Part shown: in pieces, positions 1 to 11,317 of the stretch
Layout of the letters: the number at the start of each line of letters is the position of its first letter
How positions within the stretch are numbered: the stretch's first letter is position 1
Origin: Talpa occidentalis
Lineage: Eukaryota; Chordata; Mammalia; Eulipotyphla; Talpidae
Reading direction: 5' to 3'
Assembly: GCF_014898055.3 (NCBI RefSeq)
Contig: NW_023602073.1
Coordinates: 18,399,784 to 18,463,783, forward strand
DNA length: 64,000 nt
The notes under the pieces: model-generated
What the model saw: the letters and a program-made list of their open reading frames with translations, nothing else
Told to the model about the DNA's origin: nothing
The model's database searches: none
Made by a program: the position numbers and the translations under genes

Positions 1-895
1 GTTGACTTTTAGAGATGATATTTCAGCATGAATTAGGTGATCCGGAATCCTATATTATGGTAAAACACAAACACCTGTAAATTTTAGAAATAATTATTCA
101 CACTGTAGAAGAATTTCCGTCTACCCTTCTATTTTCTTTGGTTGTACCTACATTCACAAAGGCCAGATTATCAAGAGAAAACTTAATATGGCCTAGATTT
201 GAGCTATAAAAAATAGACAAAAGTAAGTTTTTTTAAAGATATATTTATTCATGCATGCAAGAACCGGGGTACAGGCCAGATGTGCAGGAGGGTGAGAGGA
301 TTCACCAAAGACAGAGCGGGGAACAGAACAGGCACTCTGACTGAAACTCACTACTGAGGGGAGCAGCAGGCGAGACAGGAGAGATCTGCTGCACCATGTG
401 GGTATTTCTCCTGCCGGCCAGGATCAAACTGGCAGTGCAGAGGCTGTGGACAGCTTCACAGTGCTGTGCTCAACTGCCTGCACCACCAGGGAGGCCCAAC
501 AAAAAGAAGTTTTTATGCCATCTTAAGCTAAGGAATAGAATAGGGACCTGAAACTTCAGAAAAAGACAGTAATTCAGTTTCATAAGAAGAGCCCATTAAG
601 CTATTTGCCTTGCCATCGGATAGACTACCGTAAGGATTGATGGTGGTAACTAATTCTGGGCAAGTTCTCCTACCTGCGTACTTCTGGGTAGTTGGAGAGG
701 TTAAGTTTTGTCCCTGAGTATGCTCAGTATTGTTTGCCTTCAACTCAAAATAATCCATTTGCCAAAATATCACATTTTAGAGATGCTTCTTTTGAACCTG
801 TCACTGGTTTCTCCCTGAGATGATAAATAGTTTCTAAATTTCTGATGTATTTTCAGAGTACCAATATTTTTCAACCTCAGGAATATTACTTGATA
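1..895. repeat. Segmental duplication block W, unit 1 copy
   Basis: This stretch reappears almost base for base at 51835-52735, including an internal SINE and the same flanks. It is the left edge of the tandem unit as far as the window shows. After about 895 this copy continues into sequence with no counterpart in the window, whereas the unit 3 copy runs into an L1. I see no gene in it; the short open frame at 528-773 (minus) is conserved in the other copy only because the DNA is duplicated. Confidence 0.85.
229..500 (-). mobile_element. tRNA-derived SINE (family description)
   Basis: Family description for all SINE entries below. Read in its sense direction the element starts GGCCTCCCTGGTGGCGCAG, has a Pol III box A-like segment in the first 20 bases and a box B-like GGTTCGATCC near base 60-70. 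It runs through a unique body (GCAGACCTCTCC, CTCAGCAGTGTA, CTGTTCTGCTCCC) and ends in TGCATAAATAAATAAATCTTTAAAA, a tail with both AATAAA and a TCTTT terminator. Full length is about 265 bp. The family name is not certain to me. This copy lies in antisense, with its A-tail as T-rich DNA at the left; its orthologous duplicate is at 52062-52332. Confidence 0.85.
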
Positions 896-1631
896 TGGAA
901 ATAGAGACTTCAGGGAAAAGTGGAATGTGTTCTTCCTGAATTATTGTAAAGGTGTAATAAACTCATATTAAATATGAGACTCACTCTTGGAAACTGGAGA
1001 TAAGAAAATCAATCCTGTCAGAATAACAAGAATGCCTCAAGACAGCAGAGGCAGAAAGAATAGTCTTGAGGTTATGAAACGTAGTGCTGTGTTCTTTAAG
1101 GGTGGGTGTACATTCTGAAATAGGCACTAGGTGATTTTTTTGTTGTGAGATGTGGTGACTGTAATTATGGATCTCTAGATGTGTTAGCCTGTTACACAGC
1201 CAGGCTAGGGGACAGCCTGTTGGGACAGCCTGGTCTGTCTCTCTGGACCATCATTGACTAAAATGACCTTAAGTGGTGAATGACTGGAATGGATTTTGAA
1301 ATGCTTTAACATATATGAACTAAATATGTTTTAATGAGTGGAACCGAATGGCTTTCATTATGTTGTCACTGATGAGTGATTAATAAACTTTTTATTAACT
1401 TTTATTAACAGTCATTTAAAGTTGTTGATAGCAAATGGTAATTATGTACTATTGGGTGACCCAGTGAAATAGTCCAGTAAACACTTTCCCTAGTAGCCTT
1501 AAAGCAAAAATAAACTGTAATTTATGAAAGTGTTGTTTCCTTAGTATGTTTTATATTTTATACAACTAAGTATACACAGATAAGTATAAAGTACTTATTT
1601 TACACACAGTTTATTGTATTCATTGAATATT
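501..1631. other. Noncoding, no recognised feature
   Basis: AT-rich sequence without a recognisable exon, RNA gene or promoter. Positions 501-895 belong to the duplicated block W; 896-1631 is found only once in the window. Confidence 0.5.
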
Positions 1632-1893
1632 CTTTTTTAAAAAGAGATTTTATTTTACTTATACAAGAACTGGGCACAGGCCAGATGTGTGGGAGGATGA
1701 GAGGATTCACCAGAGACAGAGCAGGAAGCAGAGCCGGCTGACTGACCAAATACACTGCTGAGGGGAGCAGCGGGCAGGAGACGTTTGCTGCTCCATGTGG
1801 GTTGCTCCGAGGCCTGCAGGGACCGAACTGGCACTGCAGAGGCTGGGGCCAGCTTCACAGCGCTGCACTTAAGCCTGCGCCACCAGGGAGGCA
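1632..1893 (-). mobile_element. SINE, full length
   Basis: Antisense copy; T-rich tail at the left and the GCCACCAGGGAGGC head at 1880-1893. It lies in the part of unit 1 that is missing from units 2 and 3. Confidence 0.85.
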
Positions 1894-3035
1894 TCTGAAT
1901 ATTATTCTTCATGCAACTATCTGGCATTTTGATTAAGATCATTACATTGTAGCAAAATTAGAAGCCACACTCTGGATTGTAGGTAGTTGTAAATAAATCT
2001 TGTTCTGTTTATGACACTTGACCCATTTCTGGTACTACAGATGACATACGGATTCTTTTGGTTTTATATTGAATATAACATGAATGTATTAAGCTAGAAA
2101 ACAATCCTTTAGGAGTGTGGGAACTGTGATGTGTGTATATACACCTGTCATGAACCCACCCATGTTTCCAGGTGTCTATCACTTTTCCTTCTCACCACAG
2201 AGACTGGTTTGTCCCCATGCTTTCCAACACTTAAAACTTGAGAATTTTATTTTAGCTTTCTAATTATTTTATGCTCATTTGCAGTCATTGTTTTTGCTTG
2301 CATTTTTGATAATTATAGAAGTGTTGAGCATCTTTTTTTAACATTGTGTAACATCTTTCGTGAAACATCTTGATTTATTAACCCATTTTTCATATGTTGT
2401 CTCTTACTAATGATTTATAGGGTCTTTCTTATACATGCTTGACATGAGCTTATTCTCCCTGCTGTTCTTTCTGCCTCTGCTGTCTCAAGATAATCAGTCT
2501 TTAATTTTAATCTCATTTGCCATTTCCTCTTTGTTGTTAAAGTTGTGAGCCTCTAGTGATAGTGGACTCTGAGCCCTGGGACGCTGATCTTGAAGGACAC
2601 AGCAGACGTGGGACTGCGGTTAGCTAGAAGCAATGATTTTCTATTTATCTCAGCATGGTTATATAGGAATTATGAACAGACATCTGTGTTTTTTCACAAG
2701 TCAGAGAAAGCCAAAACAACCTTGCCAAACAAAAGCACATGTCATGTAGGTGAGCTCATACACAACGCGGACGTTAGGCCTTGAGCTGTGAGGCCTTGAG
2801 CTTGTCTGCCCCAGTGGGCCTCTGTTGCTAGGTAACGACGGAGTTTTCCAAGGACAAAGCAAGTGCAGGGCGTCCCTCTGGGCGGTTTTCCGCCCTGATG
2901 TGCGTGAGTTTTCTCAAGCATTTTGGTTAGCCTTTCCCTTGCCGTCCTCAGGTCTCAATCATCCTCATGCAATGTCTTTTCCTATGCACAAGTATTTTCC
3001 TCTTATAAGCCACAAGGATCTTTCCTTTTGTTTTT
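1894..3035. other. Noncoding, single-copy, nothing recognised
   Basis: Single-copy in the window. Short open frames at 2590-2784 and 2825-3121 (plus) have no recognisable domain, no splice context and no duplicate to test conservation, so I do not call them genes. Confidence 0.5.
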
Positions 3036-3283
3036 ATTTTTTTAAAAGATTTATTTATGCATACAAAAAACCGGGGTACAGGCCAGATGCACGGGAGGGT
3101 GAGAGGATTCACCAGAGATAGAGCTGGGAACAGAACAGGCAAATCGACGAAATACACTCTGAGGGGAGTAGCGGACGTGGGAGGAGAGGTCTACCGTGCC
3201 ATGTGGGTAGCTCCCTGGCTGGCCAAGATGGAACAGGCGCTGCAGAGGCTGTATTCAACCACCTTGGCCACCAGGGGAGGCCC
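3036..3283 (-). mobile_element. SINE, nearly full length
   Basis: Antisense copy with T-rich tail at 3036-3060 and head GGCCACCAGGGGAGGCC at its right end; a few internal deletions. Confidence 0.85.
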
Positions 3284-3676
3284 CCCTTTTGTTTTTATCA
3301 ATAAATTTTTGATACTTATTTTGATAATTTATTGTCACAAATTTTAATTTTTATATTAATCCATTTAGAATCTTTTCATAGTAAGCATATTTTTCAATTG
3401 CTAAATTTCAATTTTTTTTGAAGACATTTTTATTGAGTCTTGCTTCTATCATCACCTCCCATTGGTTCCATGTAGATCTGACTTTTCTGTGAATTCTCAC
3501 AGACACTAAGTATTCCTATCAACTGAAATCCTAATTCCGCAGTACCAGTTAGCATCAAAATCTTCCTTGGCGCCTCTACCTCACAGGATAGATAATTCCC
3601 ACATTTTTAACAGGAATTTTTAACATGGTAGGAGACCACCATGGGGATATTTTTTTTTCTTTTTTCCCACCTTTTT

Positions 3677-3902
3677 TTGTTTTGCATAGAACTGGGGTGC
3701 AGGCCAGAGGGGCGGGGGTTGAGAGAATTCACCAGTCAGTAAGGAGCAGAACAGGTGGATCTACTGAAATACACTGCTAAGGGGAGCAGTGGGCTAGACA
3801 GGTCTGCTGCTCCATATGTGGGTTCACACCAAGGAGGGGGATCAAACTCAGGCCATAGTGGTTTCCGTGCTGAAACCTAACCACTAGGCCATCAAGGAGG
3901 CC
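3677..3902 (-). mobile_element. Diverged SINE
   Basis: Older antisense copy; the tRNA-like head has decayed (CCATCAAGGAGGCCC), and box B is barely visible. Counterparts lie at 30228-30448 and 58310-58532. Confidence 0.7.
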
Positions 3903-3983
3903 CTTTTCCCACTTCTTTCAGCTTCAGGTTTTATTGTCTTCTACAAGCGTTTTGTACAAAACACTGGTGAAATACAGATTCTG

Positions 3984-4249
3984 GGCCTCCCTGGTGGCGG
4001 AGCAGGTTGAGTGCAGCGCTGTGGAGCTGTCTGCAGCCTCTCTGGTGCCGGCTGGATTCCCGGCCCACAAAGAAAATTCCACATGTCGAGGCAGACCTCT
4101 GCTGTCTCGCCGGTTGCTCTCCTCAGCAGTGCACTTCAGTCCTTCTGCCTGTTCTGCTCCCTGTTCTGTTTCTGTTGAATTCTCTCACCCTCCTGCGCCT
4201 CTGGCCTGTACCCCTGTGCTTGTATAAATAAATCTTAAAAAAAAAATAA
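3984..4249 (+). mobile_element. SINE with target-site duplication
   Basis: Sense copy from GGCCTCCCTGGTGG to AATAAATCTTAAAAAAAAA. The flanks repeat ACAGATTCTG on both sides (just before 3984 and just after 4249), a target-site duplication. It is present in all three units, so it predates the duplications. Confidence 0.85.
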
Positions 4250-5094
4250 CAGATTCTGTAACCCTGCCCGAGAAGCCACTAGGTATGTTTTTATTCAGAC
4301 CGTTTTAAAATTATTTTAAGTTCTCATTTTTTTCAGCTGTGATCCAAATCTGCATTTTTAATATCCACCTATGGAATGTGGAACAGAAAGGGGAACAAAT
4401 GTGTACATAAAGCTCTCTGTTGTGTAATAATTGAAAGGTTTTGGTGCAGCAAAGAGAGTCAGGCCCTAGTTTCTGAAAGGCAGAGATTTTATTGTGCTCT
4501 CCGGGGAGGGTCAGGAGTCGAAGTTACTTTTCAAAGTTTTTTTCTCTCTCAGAACTGGTTGTCCTTTCATCGCTGCTTATCAGGTCCAGCTCTAGCTGGT
4601 CTCCTTGATGCAGGCTGCAGCAATTTCAAGTTCCCCCTTTTCTGCCCCATTCCTGCCCTGGCCTCGACCTTACAATAATCACTTCTTTGGTTATACACTA
4701 AGGCATCTTTTGTGTTTTGGTCAGAATCAATGAAACTCAGGCTAATATGTTGGATTTGCATTTCCAGTAAAATCTAAGACCTTTCAAATTTCTTTCCAGT
4801 GTTGGTGATATGATGCCAGGAGGGACATAGCTTTCTCAAGCACAAATGACAAGATGGGGAGGTTGAGAATAGTCTCTGGAACAAGTCACAGATTGTCTTT
4901 CCAAGTGCCTGAGGAGGGAGTGAGGACCCTCTCTGCAGCAGTCAGTTGACCATGTGATGAGGATGATGGTGAAGGAGAAAACACCCGACACCTGTTCTGT
5001 TTTTGTCAGTGTCCTGTTGAAAGGGAGACGGGTAAAGGAGTCACCAAAGTTGGTGTAGAGCTTCGAGTGGTTCAGGAGGAATAAAACGATTTCT
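4250..5094. other. Noncoding spacer of block X
   Basis: Conserved at 31050-31889 and 60886-61619. It differs between units mainly by small indels; units 1 and 2 are visibly closer to one another here than either is to unit 3. No coding potential seen. Confidence 0.6.
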
Positions 5095-5745
5095 TTTTGT
5101 GTCTAGAGGCCCAGGGTCCCGGGGTGGGCACCCACCGCAGGCTGAGCCTTGCCCGCGAACGCGCTCAGGGCCGCCTCCTGCTCGAAGTTCCGCCCAGAGC
5201 CTCTGGGCTGTCGGGGCCTCGGGCGCGCGGGACGCGGGTCCTGCCCTCACAGCTGCTGGACACGGGCTGGGGGCGCAGCTGCCTAGAGACAGACCCCAGG
5301 GGCTGCCGTTCGCGCCCCACGGCGCGCCTGCAGGTGCTCAACCTCGAGGGGGCCCGACCCCGAGGCGTCCGCGCGCCCTGATGTCTCCTGAAGAAACGCT
5401 CGGGGAGCCCGCCTGTCTCCACAGCAGCGGCAACGCCCGCAGTGCCCGCACCTGCGCGCCCAAGTGTCTTCCAGCAGGGGGTGGGGGCGGGGCGGACGGG
5501 GCCTGGGGGCGGGGCGGCGCGCACGTGCTCGGGCGGGGCGTTTGGGCGGGAGGCAGGACGTAAGGGGCGCCATTTGGAGTCTCCCCGCGCGTGCGTCAGG
5601 CTGCCGTTCCCTGTCAGTGGCCGCGCCTGTGACCGTGTGTGGGAGGAGAGAGCCCTTGTCACGGGGAAGGCGAAGCTCGCCGGTCGGACTCTCCCAAAGG
5701 ACGGCAGAGGCGGGCGTTTCAGCGTTTCCAGGCCCTCCTGCCGGC
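5095..5745 (+). promoter_or_regulatory. CpG-island promoter, unit 1 copy
   Basis: GC- and CpG-rich island in an otherwise AT-rich setting. It holds several GGGGCGGGG boxes (5485-5545), a CACGTG E-box at about 5523, and a GACGTAA CRE-like element near 5567. It lies upstream of a putative exon ending in a GT donor at 6456, which suggests plus-strand transcription. The gene it drove is not identified; a decayed zinc-finger fragment on the same strand at 51.4 kb hints at a KRAB/C2H2 gene, but this is inference. Open frames here, some above 200 aa on the minus strand, are by-products of high GC. Confidence 0.6.
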
Positions 5746-5754
5746 GGGTGGTGG

Positions 5755-6349
5755 TGGTACAGGGCAGGGAGAGGGGCAGCCCAGAACCCACAAACCTGCC
5801 TGCTCTGAATGGGTTCTGCCACCGCTGCATCAACACAAATCATATGAGACTTTCATGGGAAGGATCTTTAATACAACTAGGAAACAACACAGGAAAGACA
5901 AAGAATCTAGTTTCTAAATCAAGCACCCAAAGTTACCCGTCGCCTCGTGGGTAAAACTCCATCCAAATGGGATCGGCCCAGAGCAAGGCCCAAAGCCTGC
6001 CACAAAGCTAAAGCATCTTCCAGGGGGGACCCACAGAAAAGATCAGAAACAACCAGACAAGTCTGGAGGGAAAAGAGCAACATCAAAATCAAGACAAAAA
6101 CTGCCATTGTCACCTCCCCATGGGTCTCTCACCCACATCTGTGTCACCCAGTCCATGACCAAAAGCCAAGCTCAGTGTCTTCATGTGTCTCTCGGCTCCA
6201 CGCACCTCCTCCAGGTCTCCTTCTGGCTCCATCCTGGTTCCTTCCTCAGTCTCCTCTACAGCTTCTTCTCTCCCTGCTCAGCTCCACCCTCTCTTGGGTA
6301 GGGCAGGAAGCCTGGAAACTTCCCCGTTCCTGGGGACCACCCTGTTACA
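5755..6349 (-). mobile_element. Solo LTR-like insertion, 595 bp
   Basis: Present here and in unit 2 but absent at the matching site in unit 3 (about 62390), so it is an insertion. Its ends are imperfect inverted repeats: TGGTACAGGG at the left and CCCTGTTACA at the right, giving TG...CA termini on the minus strand. A minus-strand ATTAAA lies about 115 nt before the 3' end, a sensible U3/R position. The flanks suggest a 4-5 bp duplication (GTGG / GTAG). No internal retroviral gene is present. I read it as a solo LTR of an endogenous retrovirus of unassigned class; a non-autonomous DNA element is less likely given its length and poly(A) signal. Confidence 0.5.
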
Positions 6350-6380
6350 GTAGCAGCAGCCTTGAGGGGAGAGTCTGAAG

Positions 6381-6456
6381 ATGAAGACGTGTTTTCCCCA
6401 GACGGGCTCCTGGGAGAGACGCCAGAGCCGAGGAGGAGAGTCCCGCGGTTGCTCAG
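6381..6456 (+). other. Putative noncoding first exon ending at a splice donor
   Basis: The sequence ending GCGGTTGCTCAG|GTGAGC is conserved in unit 3 (ends at 62492). The ATG-started frames of the two copies do not agree: indels shift the frame before the shared GAGGAGGAGAG stretch. If this is an exon it is therefore probably 5'UTR of a transcript from the upstream CpG island. Unit 2 has lost this part. Confidence 0.35.
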
Positions 6457-6934
6457 GTGAGCGCCGTGGCTGCTTTCAGCCCTGAAATGGCGTGGCGCCC
6501 GCAGACTTTACCTTGGTCCTCCTGAGGCCTGTTTTCAGCCACCCACCACCCCCCTTCTCTTCAGATAGTCAGTGTTGGCTTTCTAGAATACTCTGCACCC
6601 CAGGCCCAGCTCCCGTCCTGACCAGCCTCACTGTGCAGTCCTGAAGCGTCTCCCCCGGCCTGTGATGTAGCTGTGGAAAGGGCCCTTTCGTGACACAGCA
6701 GCAGGGCAGTGCTGACATGCTAGACAGCTACTGGCGGGGGGTGGGGGGGACATGCTCAGATATAAGATGGGGACAGTGTAGTTTGAGGTCTCATGTGGAT
6801 GCAACTTCAGCCCTGCCCTGCGGGCGGAATGCACTTAATCAGGGCGGCATTAATGGGCGAGAATAACGGAAAGTTCTGGAAGAGAAAAGCGATTAGAAGA
6901 CACCAGCTTCCTCTGTTGCTAAGGGAAGACTCTT

Positions 6935-7037
6935 TACTGCGCCATGTGGGTTAGCTCTCTGGCCGGGAGCGAACCCTTGCACCTCTGACTTGCACCCCAA
7001 GCTCTTGTATGCATAAAATAAAATCTTTTAAACAAAA
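6935..7037 (+). mobile_element. SINE relic
   Basis: Internally deleted copy; only the CATGTGGGTTAGCTC segment and the tail (CTCTTGTATGCATAAAATAAAATCTTTTAAA) remain. Counterpart at about 62960-63062. Confidence 0.6.
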
Positions 7038-7314
7038 GTTTAAATTCACTACTGGAGACCTCAGTGCATGGGAGGAATAAACAGACTTGAATTTGCATTA
7101 AACTGATGATATTTCATGATTACCATTTCCCCCATCAGCTGCCTGGAGGAGCGTGCTCGGGGCACCTGGTTTCAATCTGTCTTTTCACAGGTGAGAACTG
7201 CCCAGGTCTGGGACCTCATGCGTGAGTAATAAGCTTCTCCTGACCTCACCATTCCTGAAGTACCGCTTGTTCTTCCTCTGCCTGGGTAAAAAGTAGAATT
7301 TATTTCTACAACAG

Positions 7315-7507
7315 TGGTGAGAAGATTCATCAGTGAGTGGAGAGCAGAACAGGCAGACTGACTGAAATACACTGCTGAGGGAGGCAGGAGAGGTCTGCTG
7401 CCCCATGTGGGTTGTTCCTGGCTGGGAATGGAACTCAAGCTGCTTGGCTGGCCTGGCGATGGCTTGGTAGCACTGTCTTTAACCCCTGTGCCACCAGGGA
7501 GCCCCCC
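7315..7507 (-). mobile_element. SINE, truncated
   Basis: Antisense copy missing its A-rich tail; the head GTGCCACCAGGGAGCC is at the right end. It lies beyond the point where unit 1 and unit 3 stop matching. Confidence 0.75.
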
Positions 7508-7629
7508 CACATTCTTCTTAATAATAAAACCTGCTATGGACATTCTTTTCAGGTTGTCTCTGTATATTGGGCTGTGTGTTCCTTTTACATAAATTCTAGT
7601 TCAGATGTGCAGGGACAATTGCAGGAGCC

Positions 7630-8090
7630 TCTATTTGCTGGATATTTGACAAACTATCTTGTAAGAGACTGTAGGGTAAGGAAAAATGTCAGGCTTTTCT
7701 GCCCTCCTGCCATCAGGACAGATGATGGATCCTTGCGGTCCTGAATGCATGCCTGATGGCGGGCACCTGTAGTAGGGTGTGGGCAGATGTAGATAGGATT
7801 CACCTGGGCTAAGACTGTGCTTTTAAGGGTGGTGTCACTGGGATGCCAGCAGAAGCCAAGAACGAAAGGAAGCCGAAAGAGGAAGAGCACGTCAGAGAGC
7901 CCAGAGTGAGGATTTACTGGGGGCTGGGAGGACTGCCAGCCTCCTGGCTCCCCAGCACTCCTGCCTGACATGTACCCGCTAAATCCCAATAAAAGTCCTG
8001 CAAAAAACCACTGAGGACTCAGACTCCTCCTTTACCCAGTCTGCTGGATCAGAAAACCTGCACAGTGTCCATTCCTGCCTCCATAGGACT
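7630..8090 (+). mobile_element. Possible LTR fragment
   Basis: Single-copy stretch with AATAAA at 7988-7993 followed by a CT-rich downstream stretch (GACTCCTCCTTTACCC), which resembles the R-U5 part of an LTR. I cannot fix its ends or find TG...CA termini, so this is a weak call; an unrelated poly(A) site is possible. Confidence 0.2.
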
Positions 8091-8220
8091 ATTGCTCTTA
8101 GAGACTAATTATTACTTTTGTTTATTAATATGTTAAAACAGAATGATATCTAGGATATAACAAGTGTAAAAAATATATTTTGTTATGCTTACTGTCCTGT
8201 TAAAACTTAATTTCCATGAA

Positions 8221-8380
8221 CGCAGCAGACCTCTCCTGTCTCGCCCATTGCTTCCCCTCAGCAGTGTATTTCAGTAGATCTGCCTGTTCTGCTCCCTGCT
8301 CTGTCTCTGGTGAATCCTCCCTGGCACCTCTGGCCTACACCGCAGCACTTGTATGCATAAATTAAATTAAAAAAAAAAAC
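8221..8380 (+). mobile_element. SINE, 5'-truncated
   Basis: Sense copy starting in the body at GCAGCAGACCTCTCCTG; the tRNA-like head is missing and the A-rich tail is intact. Confidence 0.75.
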
Positions 8381-8597
8381 CAATTTCCATGAAGTCTTTC
8401 AGTCCAAAATCAACAGGAATTCTTCCCTTGTAGCTCTGCCTCTCTGTTGTACAAATGTGTGGTCCCTGGGTCAGAGGCACCAGCACCCAGTGTTAAACAC
8501 TAGCTTTGTAAACACCGAAATACAGACCCCACCCAGAACTCCTGTGTCAGAATCTGCATTTTATAACAGCCCACGACAATGTTGTCGTTGTTAAATT

Positions 8598-8872
8598 TTT
8601 TTTTAAAGATTTATTTATTTATTTATACAAGCACTGGGTACAGTCTGAAGCACAGGAGAGTGAGAGAATTCACCAGAGCCAGAGCGGGGAGCAGAGCAGG
8701 CAGAAGGACCGAGGTACACTGCTGAGGGGAGCAGCGGGCGGCAGGAGAGGTCTGCACCATGTGGGACCCTCCCCCGGTGGCTGGGGAGCAGCCGGGGATC
8801 AAACCAGCGCTGCAGAGGCTGCGGGCAGCTTCACAACCCAGCGCTTAACCGCTGTGCCACCAGGGAGGCCCT
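8598..8872 (-). mobile_element. SINE with target-site duplication
   Basis: Full-length antisense copy flanked by TTGTTAAATTT on both sides (8589 region and 8877 region). It belongs to a subtype with 'CACTGGGTACAGTC' in place of 'GAACTGGGGTACAGG' near the tail, shared with several of the youngest copies in the window. Confidence 0.85.
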
Positions 8873-9023
8873 GTCCTTGTTAAATTTGAGAATGCTTCTA
8901 ACTCACCCTGACTTTCCCAACTGAAATAGACACAGTCTTGCTGTGTTACATGGACACAATACTCAAAATGTATATCTGTTTCATGCCTTCATGTTACCCT
9001 TTTTTCTAGTTTCTCATAATTTT

Positions 9024-9282
9024 TGAAAAAGTTTTATTTATGCACGCAAGAACTGGGGTACAGGCCAGAGATGTGTCGGGTAAGAGCACTCACCAGAGAC
9101 AGAGTGGGGAACAGAACAGACAGACTGACTGAAATACACTGCTGAGGGGAGCAGTGGGCAAGTCAGGAGAGGCCTGCTGTGCCATGTGGGTAGCTCCCTG
9201 GCCGGGGATCGAACTCGTGCTGCAGTGGCTGTGGCTAGCTTCATAGGTTGCGTTTTAACCCCTTGCCCCACCAGGGAGGCCC
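9024..9282 (-). mobile_element. SINE, full length
   Basis: Antisense copy of the 'AACTGGGGTACAGG' subtype; single-copy in the window. Confidence 0.85.
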
Positions 9283-9869
9283 ACAATTATTTTCTTAGTG
9301 AAAGTTTCAATCTTGATGTTTTGTTTGTTGAATTTGTTTCTAATAGCTTCCTTTTCCTTTTATGAGTTTGCTTATATCCCATCTGTTTTTCTAAGTTTTC
9401 TTTTTCTTTTGAGTTTTAATTCTTTGATTTTCTTGATTATGGAAATTTTATTTTGTTGCTGATAGGAAGAAAAACTCTTCCATGTCTCTGTTGTTGGGTT
9501 GTGGAAATTAGTTTTTTTGTATAACGTTTCCCTGAGGACTTGGTCGACCATTTGTGTTTTTCTTTCTCCCTATCACTTGCTTTAGAGTTTGCTCTGCTGT
9601 AGATGGGGCTTCTGTTGGGGGTGGGCCTTCCTCTACCACTATTCTGGCTGTTTATCAGGGGGTGAGGACAGTACTGGCTCTTGCCCAGAGCAGCTCCTGG
9701 TAAGTGGTGCAGTCGCTGGGTTGTAGGTGGCCCTCTGGCAGGCTTCCCCCCGTGTGGGGCCGGGTGGTCCTGGACTTTCCTACAGGGCTTTAATTATTTT
9801 TCTTTTTATTCTTTGAGTGTCTTATCATGGGATGGCATTGAATAGTGCTGCGTAATTGTCAATATGTGT

Positions 9870-10138
9870 GTATTTTTTTTTAAATTAATTTATTTATTTA
9901 TACAAGCACTGGGTACAATCAGTGGCGCGGCAGAGTGAGAGGATTCACTAGAGCCAGAGCAGGGAACAGAACAGGCAGACTGACGAAACACACTGCTGAG
10001 GGGAGCAGCGGACGTGGCAGGAGAGGTCTGTCATGCCATGTGGGACCCTCGCTAGTGGCCGGGGATAGAACCGGCGCTGCAGAGGCTGTGGGCAGCTTCA
10101 CAGCCCAGCGCTCAACTGTTGCGCCACCAGGGGAAGCG
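9870..10138 (-). mobile_element. SINE with target-site duplication
   Basis: Antisense copy flanked by ATGTGTGTATT on both sides. The unit 2 counterpart (33026-33186) is cut in half by a deletion that joins it to the LTR-like element. Confidence 0.85.
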
Positions 10139-10627
10139 CAACATGTGTGTATTCTTATATACACGATCATGTGTCTTCCAATATTCCTTCTGATAATATT
10201 GAGGTGCGCCTTTATTGATTTCCATCTGTTGAAGCACCCTTGAAATTCAGTAAAAATTTCCACTTGGTTATGCTCATTTCATTTTTAAGGTGCATTGGAA
10301 TTCAGTGCATCAGTATTCATCATGGGTAATAGTTTCTTTTCTTTGTACTGTATTTGTTTGGCCTTGATATCCAGGTAATACTGACCTCAAAGTGTTTTTA
10401 AAATGTTTCTCTTCTTCATGTTTGGTAAGTATTTAAGGAGAATTGGTGAAAGTTTTCTTTAAATGTTTGTTGGAATTATCCACTTCACATATGTGATCCA
10501 GGACCTTTCTTTGTTGGGAGTTTTAATACTATTTTGATCTACTTATGTGGTGCGGATCTCTTGGGATTTTTTTTTCATCATTGAGTCTTGGTGGGTTTAT
10601 TACTACAGAAATTTGTGCCTGGTTTTG

Positions 10628-10900
10628 GGGCCTCCCTGGTGGTGCAAGGGGTTAAGCGCAGCGCTGTGAAGCTGTCCACAGCCTGTGAAGCACGAGTTCA
10701 ATCCTCTACCAGCCAGGAGCTACCCATGTGGCGCAGCAGACCTCTCCTGACTCGCCTGCTGCTTCCCTCAGCAGTGCACTTCAGTCTGTCTGCCTATTCT
10801 GTTCCTCACTCTGTATCTGGTGAATCCTCTCACCTCCCACACCTCTGGCGTGTACCCCTATTCTTGTAAGCATAAATAAATAAATCTCTAAAAAATAAAG
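10628..10900 (+). mobile_element. SINE, full length
   Basis: Sense copy with a simple A-rich tail; counterpart at 33674-33945 in unit 2. Confidence 0.85.
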
Positions 10901-11055
10901 AAGTTTGTCCCTGGTTTTTGCCTAATTGTGGGCAAATTGTTATGTTTGCCTGTAATGTTTCTATTTCTTTGGAATCATTTGTGATATATATGCTGATTTT
11001 AGTTGAGTTATTGTGTATAATTTAATCTTTATCTTTTCAAAACATTAACTCTTCA

Positions 11056-11317
11056 GGCCTCCCTGGTGGTGCAGGTGGTTGAGCATCACACTGGGAAGCT
11101 GCCTCCAGCCTCTGCAGCATAGGTTCGATCCTGGCTGGCCGGCGAGAATCCTACATGGCGCAGCAGACCTCTCCTGTCTTGCCTTTTGCTCCCCTCAGCA
11201 TGTATTTCGTCAGTCTGCCTGTTTTGTTCCCCGCTATATCTCTGGTGAATCCTCTCACACTCCCGCACATCTGGCCTGTACCCTGGTTCATGTATAAAAA
11301 TAAAATAAATCTCTATT
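11056..11317 (+). mobile_element. SINE, host of a nested SINE
   Basis: Sense copy whose A-rich tail was the target for the next element. The unit 2 counterpart (34098-34365) has an uninterrupted tail. Confidence 0.85.

Larger units (their letters stand above)
3590..7199. repeat. Segmental duplication block X, unit 1 copy
   Basis: Aligns by eye with 30036-33025 (unit 2, truncated at its right end) and with about 58118-63226 (unit 3, interrupted by an L1). Shared content in order: old antisense SINE, sense SINE, AT-rich spacer, CpG island, putative noncoding exon with donor site, SINE relic. This copy lacks the 85-bp retroposed insertion present at the start of the other two. It has the LTR-like insertion at 5755-6349 that unit 3 lacks. 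Similarity with unit 3 ends abruptly at about 7199. Confidence 0.85.

Noticed and set aside
5165..5836. 223-aa minus-strand frame in the unit 1 CpG island
   Set aside because: The frame is interrupted or shifted in the duplicate islands, has no known domain and again reflects GC composition.
7172..7543. 123-aa minus-strand frame
   Set aside because: It runs across a SINE and its translation (PLLPPSAVYFSQSACSA) is the standard SINE-body translation seen dozens of times in the window.
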